NCBI RefSeq assembly: GCF_001591145.1
Contig: NZ_BCUF01000030.1
Coordinates: 1-64,000, forward strand
Length of the DNA stretch: 64,000 bases
Reading direction: 5' to 3'
Source of the DNA: Vibrio harveyi NBRC 15634 = ATCC 14126 = KCTC 12724
GTDB lineage: Bacteria > Pseudomonadota > Gammaproteobacteria > Enterobacterales > Vibrionaceae
Below, in pieces: positions 7,977 through 15,924 of the stretch. The notes beneath the pieces are model-generated. The model was not told the DNA's origin. It made no database searches and worked only from the letters and a program-made list of their open reading frames with translations. Position numbers and translations under genes: made by a program. The stretch's first letter is position 1; each line of letters opens with the position of its first letter.

Positions 7977-9385
7977 TGGCGCAAAGCAAAGTGCTGATCG
8001 TAGAAGACGATGAAGGTCTTCGTGAAGCCCTAGTGGATACTCTGGCTCTGGCTGGGTATGAGTGGTTAGAAGCCGATTGTGCAGAAGACGCTTTGGTGAA
8101 ACTGAAGTCGAACGCGGTAGACATCGTAGTTTCAGATGTACAAATGGCAGGTATGGGTGGCTTAGCGCTGCTCCGTAATATCAAACAGAATTGGCCAAAT
8201 ATGCCCGTTCTGCTTATGACGGCTTATGCAAACATTGAAGACGCCGTGTCGGCAATGAAAGAAGGTGCGATTGATTACATGGCGAAGCCATTTGCACCAG
8301 AAGTCTTGCTCAACATGGTAAGTCGCTACGCGCCAATTAAAAGTGACGACAATGGTGACGCGGTAGTTGCAGATGAGAAAAGTCTGCGTCTGCTTGCTCT
8401 AGCTGACAAAGTAGCGCGCACTGATGCCAACGTTATGATCTTAGGTCCTAGCGGTTCTGGTAAAGAGGTTATGTCGCGTTACATTCACAACGCTTCAAAC
8501 CGTAAAGATGGTCCATTTGTTGCCATTAACTGCGCTGCGATCCCAGATAACATGCTTGAAGCGACGCTGTTTGGCTACGAAAAAGGTGCCTTCACTGGGG
8601 CAGTTCAAGCTTGTCCAGGCAAATTCGAACAAGCACAAGGCGGTACCATCTTGCTAGATGAAATCAGCGAGATGGACTTGAGTCTGCAAGCGAAGTTACT
8701 ACGTGTTTTACAAGAGCGTGAAGTGGAGCGTCTGGGCAGTCGTAAGAGTATCAAGCTTGATGTTCGCGTACTTGCAACCAGCAACCGCGATCTTAAACAG
8801 TACGTTTCAGAAGGAAACTTCCGTGAAGACTTGTACTACCGTTTGAATGTTTTCCCAATCGCATGGCCAGCACTCTGCGAACGTAAAGGTGACATCTCGC
8901 CACTTGCGCAGCATCTTGCTGAGCGCCATTGCAGCAAGATGGGTATGCCTGTGCCTAAGTTCTCTCAAGTTGCATTAGATAAGCTGCTTCAATACCCATG
9001 GCCGGGTAACGTTCGTGAGCTGGATAATGTGGTTCAACGTGCGTTGATTTTGAGTGAAAACGGTGACATAGATGCTGAACATATTTTGCTAGAAGGTGTA
9101 GATTGGCAAGATGCAAACAGTCTGCAACATGTTGTTCAGAATGCCGAAATGGTCGTACCGGATGTCAAGCCAGTCGCACAAGCTGAGCCAATCAACCGAG
9201 TCGCGTCTGGTGGCGAAGGTCTAGGCGGGGAACTCCGTGACCAAGAATACGCCATTATTTTGGAAACATTGATCGAATGTAACGGACGTCGTAAAGAAAT
9301 GGCAGAAAAACTGGGTATTAGCCCACGAACTCTGCGCTACAAACTTGCTAAAATGCGTGACGCTGGTATCGATATTCCGGCTTAG
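7976..9385 (+). CDS. flrC: Flagellar response regulator FlrC (FlaM), sigma-54 activator
   Basis: FlrC is the NtrC-type activator of class III flagellar operons (fliE, fliK, flhA and others). The 469-aa protein has a receiver domain (1-120) with acidic DD near residue 11, phospho-acceptor Asp54 in VVSDVQMAG and Lys in MAKPF. The AAA+ domain (about 132-360) has Walker A GPSGSGKE (157-164) and GAFTGA (204-209), and a C-terminal Fis-like helix-turn-helix follows (about 420-465). I chose ATG 7976 (TAATG overlap with flrB, GGAG just upstream) over an upstream in-frame start at 7931, because it gives the canonical MAQSKVLIVEDDE. Confidence 0.95.
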   Translation: MAQSKVLIVEDDEGLREALVDTLALAGYEWLEADCAEDALVKLKSNAVDIVVSDVQMAGMGGLALLRNIKQNWPNMPVLLMTAYANIEDAVSAMKEGAIDYMAKPFAPEVLLNMVSRYAPIKSDDNGDAVVADEKSLRLLALADKVARTDANVMILGPSGSGKEVMSRYIHNASNRKDGPFVAINCAAIPDNMLEATLFGYEKGAFTGAVQACPGKFEQAQGGTILLDEISEMDLSLQAKLLRVLQEREVERLGSRKSIKLDVRVLATSNRDLKQYVSEGNFREDLYYRLNVFPIAWPALCERKGDISPLAQHLAERHCSKMGMPVPKFSQVALDKLLQYPWPGNVRELDNVVQRALILSENGDIDAEHILLEGVDWQDANSLQHVVQNAEMVVPDVKPVAQAEPINRVASGGEGLGGELRDQEYAIILETLIECNGRRKEMAEKLGISPRTLRYKLAKMRDAGIDIPA

Positions 9386-9400
9386 TAATCACATAAATAG

Positions 9401-9459
9401 CCATAAGACGAAAGTGTGGGTAAACTACGGCACTATTGTCTTATGGCACAGTAATTGCT
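9401..9459 (+). promoter_or_regulatory. Sigma-54 promoter of the fliE operon with overlapping inverted repeat
   Basis: TGGCACAGTAATTGCT (9444-9459) is an essentially perfect -24/-12 element: GG at 9445-9446, GC at 9457-9458, 10 nt between. A perfect 9-bp inverted repeat, CCATAAGAC (9401-9409) and GTCTTATGG (9438-9446), has its downstream arm covering the -24 GG. FlrC-phosphate is the expected activator (family knowledge). Confidence 0.88.
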
Positions 9460-9511
9460 GTGTCAATAATCAGTTTTAGTTAATAGTCAAACTTTTGGCT
9501 TAGAGGTGACA

Positions 9512-9823
9512 ATGAAAGTTGATGGTATTCAGGCAGAAATGCGCGCCATGATGGTGGAAGCGAGTAACACTGCTCCTACGGCGACAGGCGCGAAAGTTGG
9601 TGCAGATTTTGGTGATCTCCTAACAAAAGCCATCAATAACGTAAACTCACTTCAAAAAGCATCGGGTGACCTGCAAACGCGTTTTGACCGTGGTGATGCC
9701 GATGTTTCCCTTTCTGACGTTATGATTGCTCGTAACAAGTCCAGTGTTGCTTTCGATGCCACTGTTCAAATCCGCAACAAGCTCGTTGAGTCCTATAAGG
9801 ATCTCATGAATATGCCAGTGTAA
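9512..9823 (+). CDS. fliE: Flagellar hook-basal body protein FliE
   Basis: FliE joins the MS ring to the proximal rod and is among the first substrates exported by the flagellar secretion apparatus. The protein is small and helical, 103 aa, with the FliE domain across about 25-103 and the C-terminal SYKDLMNMPV typical of the family. I chose ATG 9512 (MKVDGIQ) over GTG 9506 because that GTG lies within the ribosome-binding AGAGGTG. It is the first gene of fliEFGHIJ, behind the sigma-54 promoter at 9444. Confidence 0.94.
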   Translation: MKVDGIQAEMRAMMVEASNTAPTATGAKVGADFGDLLTKAINNVNSLQKASGDLQTRFDRGDADVSLSDVMIARNKSSVAFDATVQIRNKLVESYKDLMNMPV

Positions 9824-9837
9824 TTTAGGTAATAAGT

Positions 9838-11580
9838 GTGGCAGACAAGTCTACAGATTTAACCGTCACTGATGGCGGCGCAGATGGTGCACTGATTGCT
9901 GGCTCAGATCTGGATGTGGAAAGCCAAAACCCAGATCTTGAAGAGCGCAGTGCGTCAAAATTCGATATGGCAGTAGGCGACCTCGATTTACTTCGTCAGG
10001 TCGTGTTAGTGCTGTCTATCTCTATCTGTGTTGCGCTGATCGTGATGCTGTTCTTCTGGGTGAAAGAGCCGGAAATGCGCCCATTAGGTGCTTACGAAAC
10101 GGAAGAACTGATCCCTGTGCTGGACTATCTCGACCAGCAAAAAATCAATTACAAGCTAGATGGTAATACCATTTCGGTAGAAGCGAGTGACTATAACTCG
10201 ATCAAGCTCGGTATGGTGCGTGCTGGTGTAAACCAAGCGACGGCGGCGGGCGATGATATTCTGTTGCAAGATATGGGCTTTGGTGTATCACAGCGTTTGG
10301 AACAAGAACGTTTGAAGCTCAGTCGTGAACGCCAACTTGCTCAAGCGATTGAAGAGATGAAGCAGGTACGTAAAGCTCGTGTGCTGCTTGCCCTGCCAAA
10401 ACACAGTGTGTTTGTTCGCCACAACCAAGAAGCGTCTGCTTCGGTATTTTTGACGCTCTCCACAGGTGCGAACCTTAAACAGCAAGAAGTGGATTCTATC
10501 GTCGATATGGTCGCGAGTGCTGTTCCGGGCATGAAGACCTCTCGTATTACGGTAACTGATCAACACGGTCGCCTGCTTAGCTCGGGTTCTCAAGACCCTG
10601 CGTCTGCGGCTCGTCGTAAAGAGCAAGAGCTAGAGCGAAGCCAAGAGCAAGCCCTGCGTGAGAAAATCGATTCTGTGCTTCTGCCTATTTTGGGCTTCGG
10701 TAACTACACCGCTCAGGTGGATATCCAAATGGATTTCAGTACTGTTGAGCAAACCCGTAAGAATTTCGATCCGAACACTCCGGCAACCCGTAGTGAATAC
10801 GCGCTAGAAGATTACAACAATGGCAACATGGTCGCGGGCATTCCTGGTGCATTGAGCAACCAGCCGCCAGCGGATGCGTCTATTCCTCAAGATGTGGCGC
10901 AAATGAAAGACGGCACATTGACTGGTCAGGGTTCGGTACGTAAAGAATCAACGCGTAACTTTGAGCTTGATACCACGATCAGCCATGAACGTAAGCAAAC
11001 CGGTACGCTGGCTCGTCAAACGGTTTCTGTTGCGATCAAAGACCGCCGTACCGTGAATCCTGATACTGGTGAAGTGACTTATACACCATTGTCTGAATCT
11101 GAAATTAATGCAATTCGCCAAGTTCTGATCGGCACGGTTGGTTTCGATCAAAGTCGTGGTGACTTACTCAACGTTCTGAGCGTCAAGTTTGCTGAACCAG
11201 AGCTTGAGCAAATGGTTGATCCACCAATTTGGGAGCATCCAAACTTCAACGATTGGGTTCGTTGGTTTGCAAGCGCGTTAGTGATCATCGTGGTTATCTT
11301 GGTACTGGTTCGCCCAGCAATGAAGAAACTGCTCAACCCAGCCAACAACGACGAAGACGAAATGTACGGACCAGATGGCTTGCCAATTGGTGCGGATGGC
11401 GAAACCAGCCTGATTGGTAGCGACATCGAAAGCGGTGAACTGTTTGAGTTTGGCTCAAGCATCGATTTACCTAACCTTCACAAAGATGAAGATGTACTCA
11501 AAGCAGTGCGCGCTCTGGTGGCGAATGAGCCAGAGCTTGCTGCTCAAGTTGTGAAAAACTGGATGAACGAAAATGGCTAA
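9838..11580 (+). CDS. fliF: Flagellar MS-ring protein FliF
   Basis: FliF forms the MS ring in the inner membrane, the foundation for rod and C-ring assembly. The 580-aa protein has an N-terminal membrane segment (about 55-75), periplasmic ring-building domains, and a second membrane segment (about 472-492, ASALVIIVVILVLV). The cytoplasmic tail with DLPNLHKDEDVLKAVRALV binds FliG. It starts with GTG; AGGT lies upstream and the MADKSTDLTVTDGG beginning fits Vibrio FliF. The 3' end overlaps fliG by 8 nt. Confidence 0.96.
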   Translation: MADKSTDLTVTDGGADGALIAGSDLDVESQNPDLEERSASKFDMAVGDLDLLRQVVLVLSISICVALIVMLFFWVKEPEMRPLGAYETEELIPVLDYLDQQKINYKLDGNTISVEASDYNSIKLGMVRAGVNQATAAGDDILLQDMGFGVSQRLEQERLKLSRERQLAQAIEEMKQVRKARVLLALPKHSVFVRHNQEASASVFLTLSTGANLKQQEVDSIVDMVASAVPGMKTSRITVTDQHGRLLSSGSQDPASAARRKEQELERSQEQALREKIDSVLLPILGFGNYTAQVDIQMDFSTVEQTRKNFDPNTPATRSEYALEDYNNGNMVAGIPGALSNQPPADASIPQDVAQMKDGTLTGQGSVRKESTRNFELDTTISHERKQTGTLARQTVSVAIKDRRTVNPDTGEVTYTPLSESEINAIRQVLIGTVGFDQSRGDLLNVLSVKFAEPELEQMVDPPIWEHPNFNDWVRWFASALVIIVVILVLVRPAMKKLLNPANNDEDEMYGPDGLPIGADGETSLIGSDIESGELFEFGSSIDLPNLHKDEDVLKAVRALVANEPELAAQVVKNWMNENG

Positions 11581-12628
11581 CGATATCGTACCTCAAGATG
11601 AAAACGGCGCAGGCGTTCCTGCGGAGTTTGATGTCTCTAGCATGACAGGCGAAGAAAAAGCGGCGATCTTGCTGCTCAGCCTGAATGAAGGTGATGCCGC
11701 CGGCATTATTCGTCACTTAGAACCAAAACAAGTTCAACGTGTTGGTAGTGCGATGGCACGTGCTAAAGATCTAAGCCAAGACAAAGTGTCTGGTGTGCAC
11801 CGCGCGTTTTTAGAAGACATCCAGAAATACACCAACATCGGTATGGGCAGCGAAGACTTTATGCGTAATGCGCTGGTGGCTGCTCTGGGTGAAGACAAAG
11901 CAAACAACTTGGTTGATCAAATCCTACTGGGTACAGGCTCGAAAGGTCTGGATTCACTTAAATGGATGGACCCTCGCCAAGTGGCAAGCATCATTGTCAA
12001 CGAGCACCCGCAAATCCAAACCATCGTACTTTCGTACTTGGAAGCGGATCAGTCTGCAGAAATTCTTTCTCAGTTCCCAGAGCGCGTGCGTCTGGATCTG
12101 ATGATGCGTATTGCCAATCTAGAAGAAGTTCAGCCATCGGCACTGGCAGAGCTGAACGAGATCATGGAGAAACAGTTCGCAGGTCAAGCGGGTGCGCAAG
12201 CCGCGAAGATTGGCGGTCTGAAGGCTGCAGCAGAAATCATGAACTACCTAGACAACAACGTCGAAGGTATCTTGATGGAGCAAATTCGCGACCAAGACGA
12301 AGACATGGCGACACAAATCCAAGATCTTATGTTCGTGTTCGAGAACTTGGTGGAAGTGGACGACCAAGGCATTCAGAAGTTGCTGCGTGACGTTCCTCAA
12401 GATGTCCTACAGCGTGCACTTAAAGGTGCCGACGACTCTCTACGTGAGAAAGTCTTCAAGAACATGTCTAAACGTGCAGCTGAAATGATGCGCGACGATA
12501 TCGAAGCAATGCCGCCAGTTCGCGTAGCAGACGTAGAAGCGGCGCAAAAAGAGATCCTGGCAATTGCTCGTCGTATGGCAGATGCTGGCGAGATCATGCT
12601 ATCTGGTGGCGCGGACGAGTTCTTATAA
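11573..12628 (+). CDS. fliG: Flagellar motor switch protein FliG
   Basis: FliG is the rotor protein that contacts FliF with its N-domain, FliM with its middle domain and the stator (PomA in Vibrio) with its C-domain. The 351-aa protein is of usual size. The middle-domain EHPQ motif is at about 143-146, and the charged C-terminal helix that interacts with the stator lies at about 270-310. Its ATG lies inside the fliF end, so the two are translationally coupled. It is followed by 116 bp without a gene before fliH. Confidence 0.96.
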   Translation: MANDIVPQDENGAGVPAEFDVSSMTGEEKAAILLLSLNEGDAAGIIRHLEPKQVQRVGSAMARAKDLSQDKVSGVHRAFLEDIQKYTNIGMGSEDFMRNALVAALGEDKANNLVDQILLGTGSKGLDSLKWMDPRQVASIIVNEHPQIQTIVLSYLEADQSAEILSQFPERVRLDLMMRIANLEEVQPSALAELNEIMEKQFAGQAGAQAAKIGGLKAAAEIMNYLDNNVEGILMEQIRDQDEDMATQIQDLMFVFENLVEVDDQGIQKLLRDVPQDVLQRALKGADDSLREKVFKNMSKRAAEMMRDDIEAMPPVRVADVEAAQKEILAIARRMADAGEIMLSGGADEFL

Positions 12629-12744
12629 TCATTTCTTCGTTCCTTTTCTTCCTTCAAGCTGGGGAGAAAAGGAGCAAGCACTTCCTTAAATAACGCACTT
12701 TATTTTCAACATAAGTTTCAACATAAACAGATTGTAGGTTAAGC

Positions 12745-13545
12745 ATGGCTGGCGATAGAAAACGTGGATTTATCCGTCCTGATGAAGACGATGCGATGAT
12801 CGAACCTCAGCGCTGGGGCTTGCCTGATTATGGCGAGCCAAAAGCAAAGCAAGCCAAGCAAACTGCGTTTAACTACGATCCGAGTTGGGTACCAAACTTT
12901 GACGAGCCGGAAGAAGAACAAGCGCTTGAACTGACAGAAGAACAAATTGAACTGATCAAGCAAGGCGCTTATCAAGAAGGTCTTTATCAAGGTCAAGAAG
13001 CGGGTTTTAAGCAAGGTTACGACAAAGGTAAAGAAGAAGGCGTTCAAGCTGGTCATGCAGAAGGTCTGGAACTGGGCAAAGCCGAAGGCGTAACGGCTGG
13101 ACAAGAATATATCCAGCAGCAAGTGGAAACCTTTATGAACTTGGCAAACCAGTTCGCTCAACCTTTGGAGTTGATGAATGCTCAGGTTGAAAAGCAATTG
13201 GTCGACATGGTGCTATGCCTAGTTAAAGAAGTGGTGCACGTGGAAGTGCAAACCAACCCGCAAATTATTCTCGATACTGTAAAGCAGTCAGTTGAAGCGC
13301 TTCCAATTTCTGGTCACCCAATCACCTTGCACCTGAACCCTGATGATGTTGCGATCATTCGCTCTGCATACGGTGAAGAAGAACTTGATTGTCGTAACTG
13401 GACTTTGGTGGCTGAGCCGTCATTAAACCGTGGCGACGTACAGATTGCTGCTGGCGAATCGAGCATCAACTATCGTATGGAAGAACGCGTGAAAAGTGTG
13501 TTGAACAGCTTCTGTGGCGCAAACCGCCATCAAGGGGGCGAGTAA
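12745..13545 (+). CDS. fliH: Flagellar export ATPase regulator FliH
   Basis: FliH binds the export ATPase FliI as a dimer and tethers it to the C ring and export gate. The 266-aa protein has a long N-terminal helix with the GxxxG repeats characteristic of FliH (about 73-118: QEGLYQGQEAGFKQGYDKG and continuing), then an ATPase-binding C-domain (about 130-255) related to the V-ATPase E subunit. It starts 116 bp after fliG with only a weak ribosome-binding site (TAGG). It is followed 3 bp later by fliI. Confidence 0.94.
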   Translation: MAGDRKRGFIRPDEDDAMIEPQRWGLPDYGEPKAKQAKQTAFNYDPSWVPNFDEPEEEQALELTEEQIELIKQGAYQEGLYQGQEAGFKQGYDKGKEEGVQAGHAEGLELGKAEGVTAGQEYIQQQVETFMNLANQFAQPLELMNAQVEKQLVDMVLCLVKEVVHVEVQTNPQIILDTVKQSVEALPISGHPITLHLNPDDVAIIRSAYGEEELDCRNWTLVAEPSLNRGDVQIAAGESSINYRMEERVKSVLNSFCGANRHQGGE

Positions 13546-13548
13546 TCC

Positions 13549-14868
13549 ATGCAAGCCTTGGCGGACCGTTTAAAAAACTACAAAATCGAAGGGCTAACCA
13601 CGCGCCCAGTTGCTTCAGGCAAGCTCGTTCGCGTTGTAGGCTTGACCTTAGAGGCGACAGGCTGTCGTGCTCCGATTGGTAGTTTGTGTCTAGTCGAGAC
13701 CATGTCCGGTCATATGGAAGCGGAGGTCGTGGGCTTTTCTGGTGATAACCTTTTCTTAATGCCGAGTGAGCAAATCACGGGCATTTTACCGGGCGCGAAA
13801 GTGACGCCCTTAACCAGTGAAGCCGGTTTGCCAGTCGGAATGGAACTGCTTGGGCGTGTTATTGATGGTGTGGGCAACCCACTTGATGGTCTTGGTCCTC
13901 TTTACACGGAGCATCGAGCTTCGTTCAATGCCGAACCAATAAACCCCCTAGCACGTAAACCTATTTCTGAGCCGCTTGATGTCGGCTTAAAAGCCATTAA
14001 CGGTTTGTTGACCGTAGGTAAAGGACAACGTATCGGTCTGTTTGCTGGTTCGGGTGTTGGTAAATCGGTCACACTCGGTATGATGACGCGAGGCACGACA
14101 GCACAAGTCGTTGTCGTTGGTCTGATTGGTGAACGTGGACGCGAAGTAAAAGAATTCATCGAAGAGATTTTGGGTGAAGATGGACGCCGCCGTTCTGTGG
14201 TGGTGGCTGCACCTGCCGATGCTTCTCCTTTGATGCGTTTGAAAGGCTGTCAAACGGCACTGACGATTGCCGAATACTTCCGTGACCAAGGACTAGATGT
14301 TCTCCTACTAATGGACTCTCTGACGCGTTTTGCTCAAGCACAGCGTGAGATTGCATTGTCTGTGGGTGAGCCGCCTGCAACCAAAGGTTATCCGCCTTCG
14401 GTATTTGCTAAACTGCCAGCGCTGGTGGAACGCGCTGGTAATGGTGGTGATGATCAAGGATCAATTACCGCTTTCTTTACTGTTTTGACCGAAGGTGACG
14501 ATCTGCAAGATCCGATCGCCGATGCATCACGTGCGATCCTAGATGGTCACATTGTGTTGTCTCGTGAAATGGCGGATGCAGGTCATTATCCAGCCATTGA
14601 TGTAGAGAAATCGGTGAGCCGTGTTATGCCGCAAATCACCACTGAAGAGCATGTATTGATGTCGAAAGCGGTCCGTCAGGTGTTGTCGATTTGCCGTAAG
14701 AACCAAGACCTGGTATCGATTGGCGCTTACAAACCGGGTACTGATCCTGCTATCGATGGCGCGTTTACCCTTAAGCCAAAATTGGATGAATACTTGCAGC
14801 AACGCATGAAAGAGTCTGTGCCTTATGACATGTGTGTCAATATGTTGAAGAGCATCTTGGGTGGGTAA
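13549..14868 (+). CDS. fliI: Flagellum-specific ATPase FliI
   Basis: FliI is the hexameric ATPase of the flagellar type III export apparatus, related to F1-ATPase beta. The 439-aa protein has an N-terminal beta-barrel (about 20-90), Walker A AGSGVGKS (166-173), a Walker B stretch ending in LLLMDSLTRFAQAQRE, and a C-terminal substrate-interacting region. Its length and motifs are complete. AAGGGGGCGAG precedes the ATG, and fliJ follows after 6 bp. Confidence 0.96.
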   Translation: MQALADRLKNYKIEGLTTRPVASGKLVRVVGLTLEATGCRAPIGSLCLVETMSGHMEAEVVGFSGDNLFLMPSEQITGILPGAKVTPLTSEAGLPVGMELLGRVIDGVGNPLDGLGPLYTEHRASFNAEPINPLARKPISEPLDVGLKAINGLLTVGKGQRIGLFAGSGVGKSVTLGMMTRGTTAQVVVVGLIGERGREVKEFIEEILGEDGRRRSVVVAAPADASPLMRLKGCQTALTIAEYFRDQGLDVLLLMDSLTRFAQAQREIALSVGEPPATKGYPPSVFAKLPALVERAGNGGDDQGSITAFFTVLTEGDDLQDPIADASRAILDGHIVLSREMADAGHYPAIDVEKSVSRVMPQITTEEHVLMSKAVRQVLSICRKNQDLVSIGAYKPGTDPAIDGAFTLKPKLDEYLQQRMKESVPYDMCVNMLKSILGG

Positions 14869-14874
14869 TAGCGC

Positions 14875-15318
14875 ATGAATAACGCCATGGAGTTCCTACT
14901 TGATCAGGCAAAAGAGCGCGAAGACCAAGCAGTATTAGCGCTCAATAAAGCCCGCACAGAGCTAGAAGATTATTACCGCCAAGTTGAGCAGATTGAAAAG
15001 TACCGTTTAGATTACTGCCAGCAACTGGTAGATCGTGGTATGGCAGGACTCACTGCGAGCCAATACGGTCACTTGAATCGCTTTTTAACCCAGCTTGATG
15101 AAACGCTTTCCAAACAAAAGCAAGCCGAAAGCCACTTTAAAGAACAGGTGGTTAACTGCCAAGATTACTGGTTAAACATGCGTAAAGAGCGTATGTCTTA
15201 TGAGTGGATGATCGAAAAGCGCGAGAAGGAAAAGCAAATTGCGGAAGCCAAGCGCGAACAAAAGCAGATGGATGAGTTTTCTACCTTACTGTACAGCCGG
15301 AAACCGCAACGATTCTAA
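14875..15318 (+). CDS. fliJ: Flagellar export protein FliJ
   Basis: FliJ is the coiled-coil stalk of the FliI ring, analogous to the gamma subunit of F-ATPases, and cycles export chaperones. The 147 residues are almost entirely charged helix (Glu, Lys, Gln, Arg), consistent with an antiparallel coiled coil. It is the last gene of fliEFGHIJ and faces a minus-strand gene 28 bp downstream. I see no classical terminator in that gap. Confidence 0.92.
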   Translation: MNNAMEFLLDQAKEREDQAVLALNKARTELEDYYRQVEQIEKYRLDYCQQLVDRGMAGLTASQYGHLNRFLTQLDETLSKQKQAESHFKEQVVNCQDYWLNMRKERMSYEWMIEKREKEKQIAEAKREQKQMDEFSTLLYSRKPQRF

Positions 15319-15346
15319 ATGTTCTTACTCTCGATGTTGGCGTAGA

Positions 15347-15661
15347 TTACATTTCTACCGATTCCAACAAGGTCACTTTGACGGAATCTTGCTCAATTAA
15401 CTCAAACACTTTTGGTCGAATTTCTCGAATCCACCACTCGTTGTAGGTTTCGGCGTAAAGTGATTGGCGTGCTTGTTCACTGTCAAATTCGCGCAGCCAA
15501 ACAAAGTAGTCATGTCCATCTTCGCCTGTATGAACATACGTGTTTAATACGCGCATGCCTTTGGAGCGTTGATAGGGAAGTAATTCGTCCTTCATCCACG
15601 TTAACCATTGCTCTGTTTTGCCAGTTTTGATTTTGTATTGGCGTAATTCTGTGACTTTCAA
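15347..15661 (-). CDS. NIPSNAP family protein
   Basis: This 104-aa protein resembles the NIPSNAP family, a ferredoxin-like (dimeric alpha-beta barrel) fold whose bacterial members have no well-defined role. Supporting features are the opening VTELRQYKIKTGKTEQWLTW and an aromatic-rich middle (HDYFVWLREFDSEQARQS, ETYNEWWIREIRP). The start is TTG 15661, with AAGGA six bases before it. It lies on the strand opposite to the flagellar genes, between the fliJ end and the fliK promoter, and is unlikely to be a flagellar part. I cannot assign a function. Confidence 0.78.
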   Translation of the reverse strand: MKVTELRQYKIKTGKTEQWLTWMKDELLPYQRSKGMRVLNTYVHTGEDGHDYFVWLREFDSEQARQSLYAETYNEWWIREIRPKVFELIEQDSVKVTLLESVEM

Positions 15662-15810
15662 AGCGATTCCTTAAAGGTTGAGCGAGGTTTTTTTATTTAC
15701 TCCTCAACGACTCCGCAGTCAAATTAATAAAGTCACTAGATTTACGGCAAGTTTGATCTTTGTTCCATCCGTATCCCTTCTTTGCTCCGTCAGAAATTCC
15801 ACACTATAGG

Positions 15811-15827
15811 TTGGCGTGATTTTTGCA
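15811..15827 (+). promoter_or_regulatory. Sigma-54 promoter of the fliK operon
   Basis: TTGGCGTGATTTTTGCA has GG at 15813-15814 and GC at 15825-15826 with the required 10-nt separation, close to consensus TTGGCAC-N5-TTGCA. Transcription would start near 15838 and serve fliKLMNOPQR-flhB independently of fliEFGHIJ. Confidence 0.85.
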
Positions 15828-15924
15828 ATTTAACCGACAGTAACGGGTCTCATGACCCAAGTTTGCCGCCAATGAGCAATCCGACAGCGCCATGCTCAAC
15901 GCTGCCGATAACGAGAGTTTCTAT

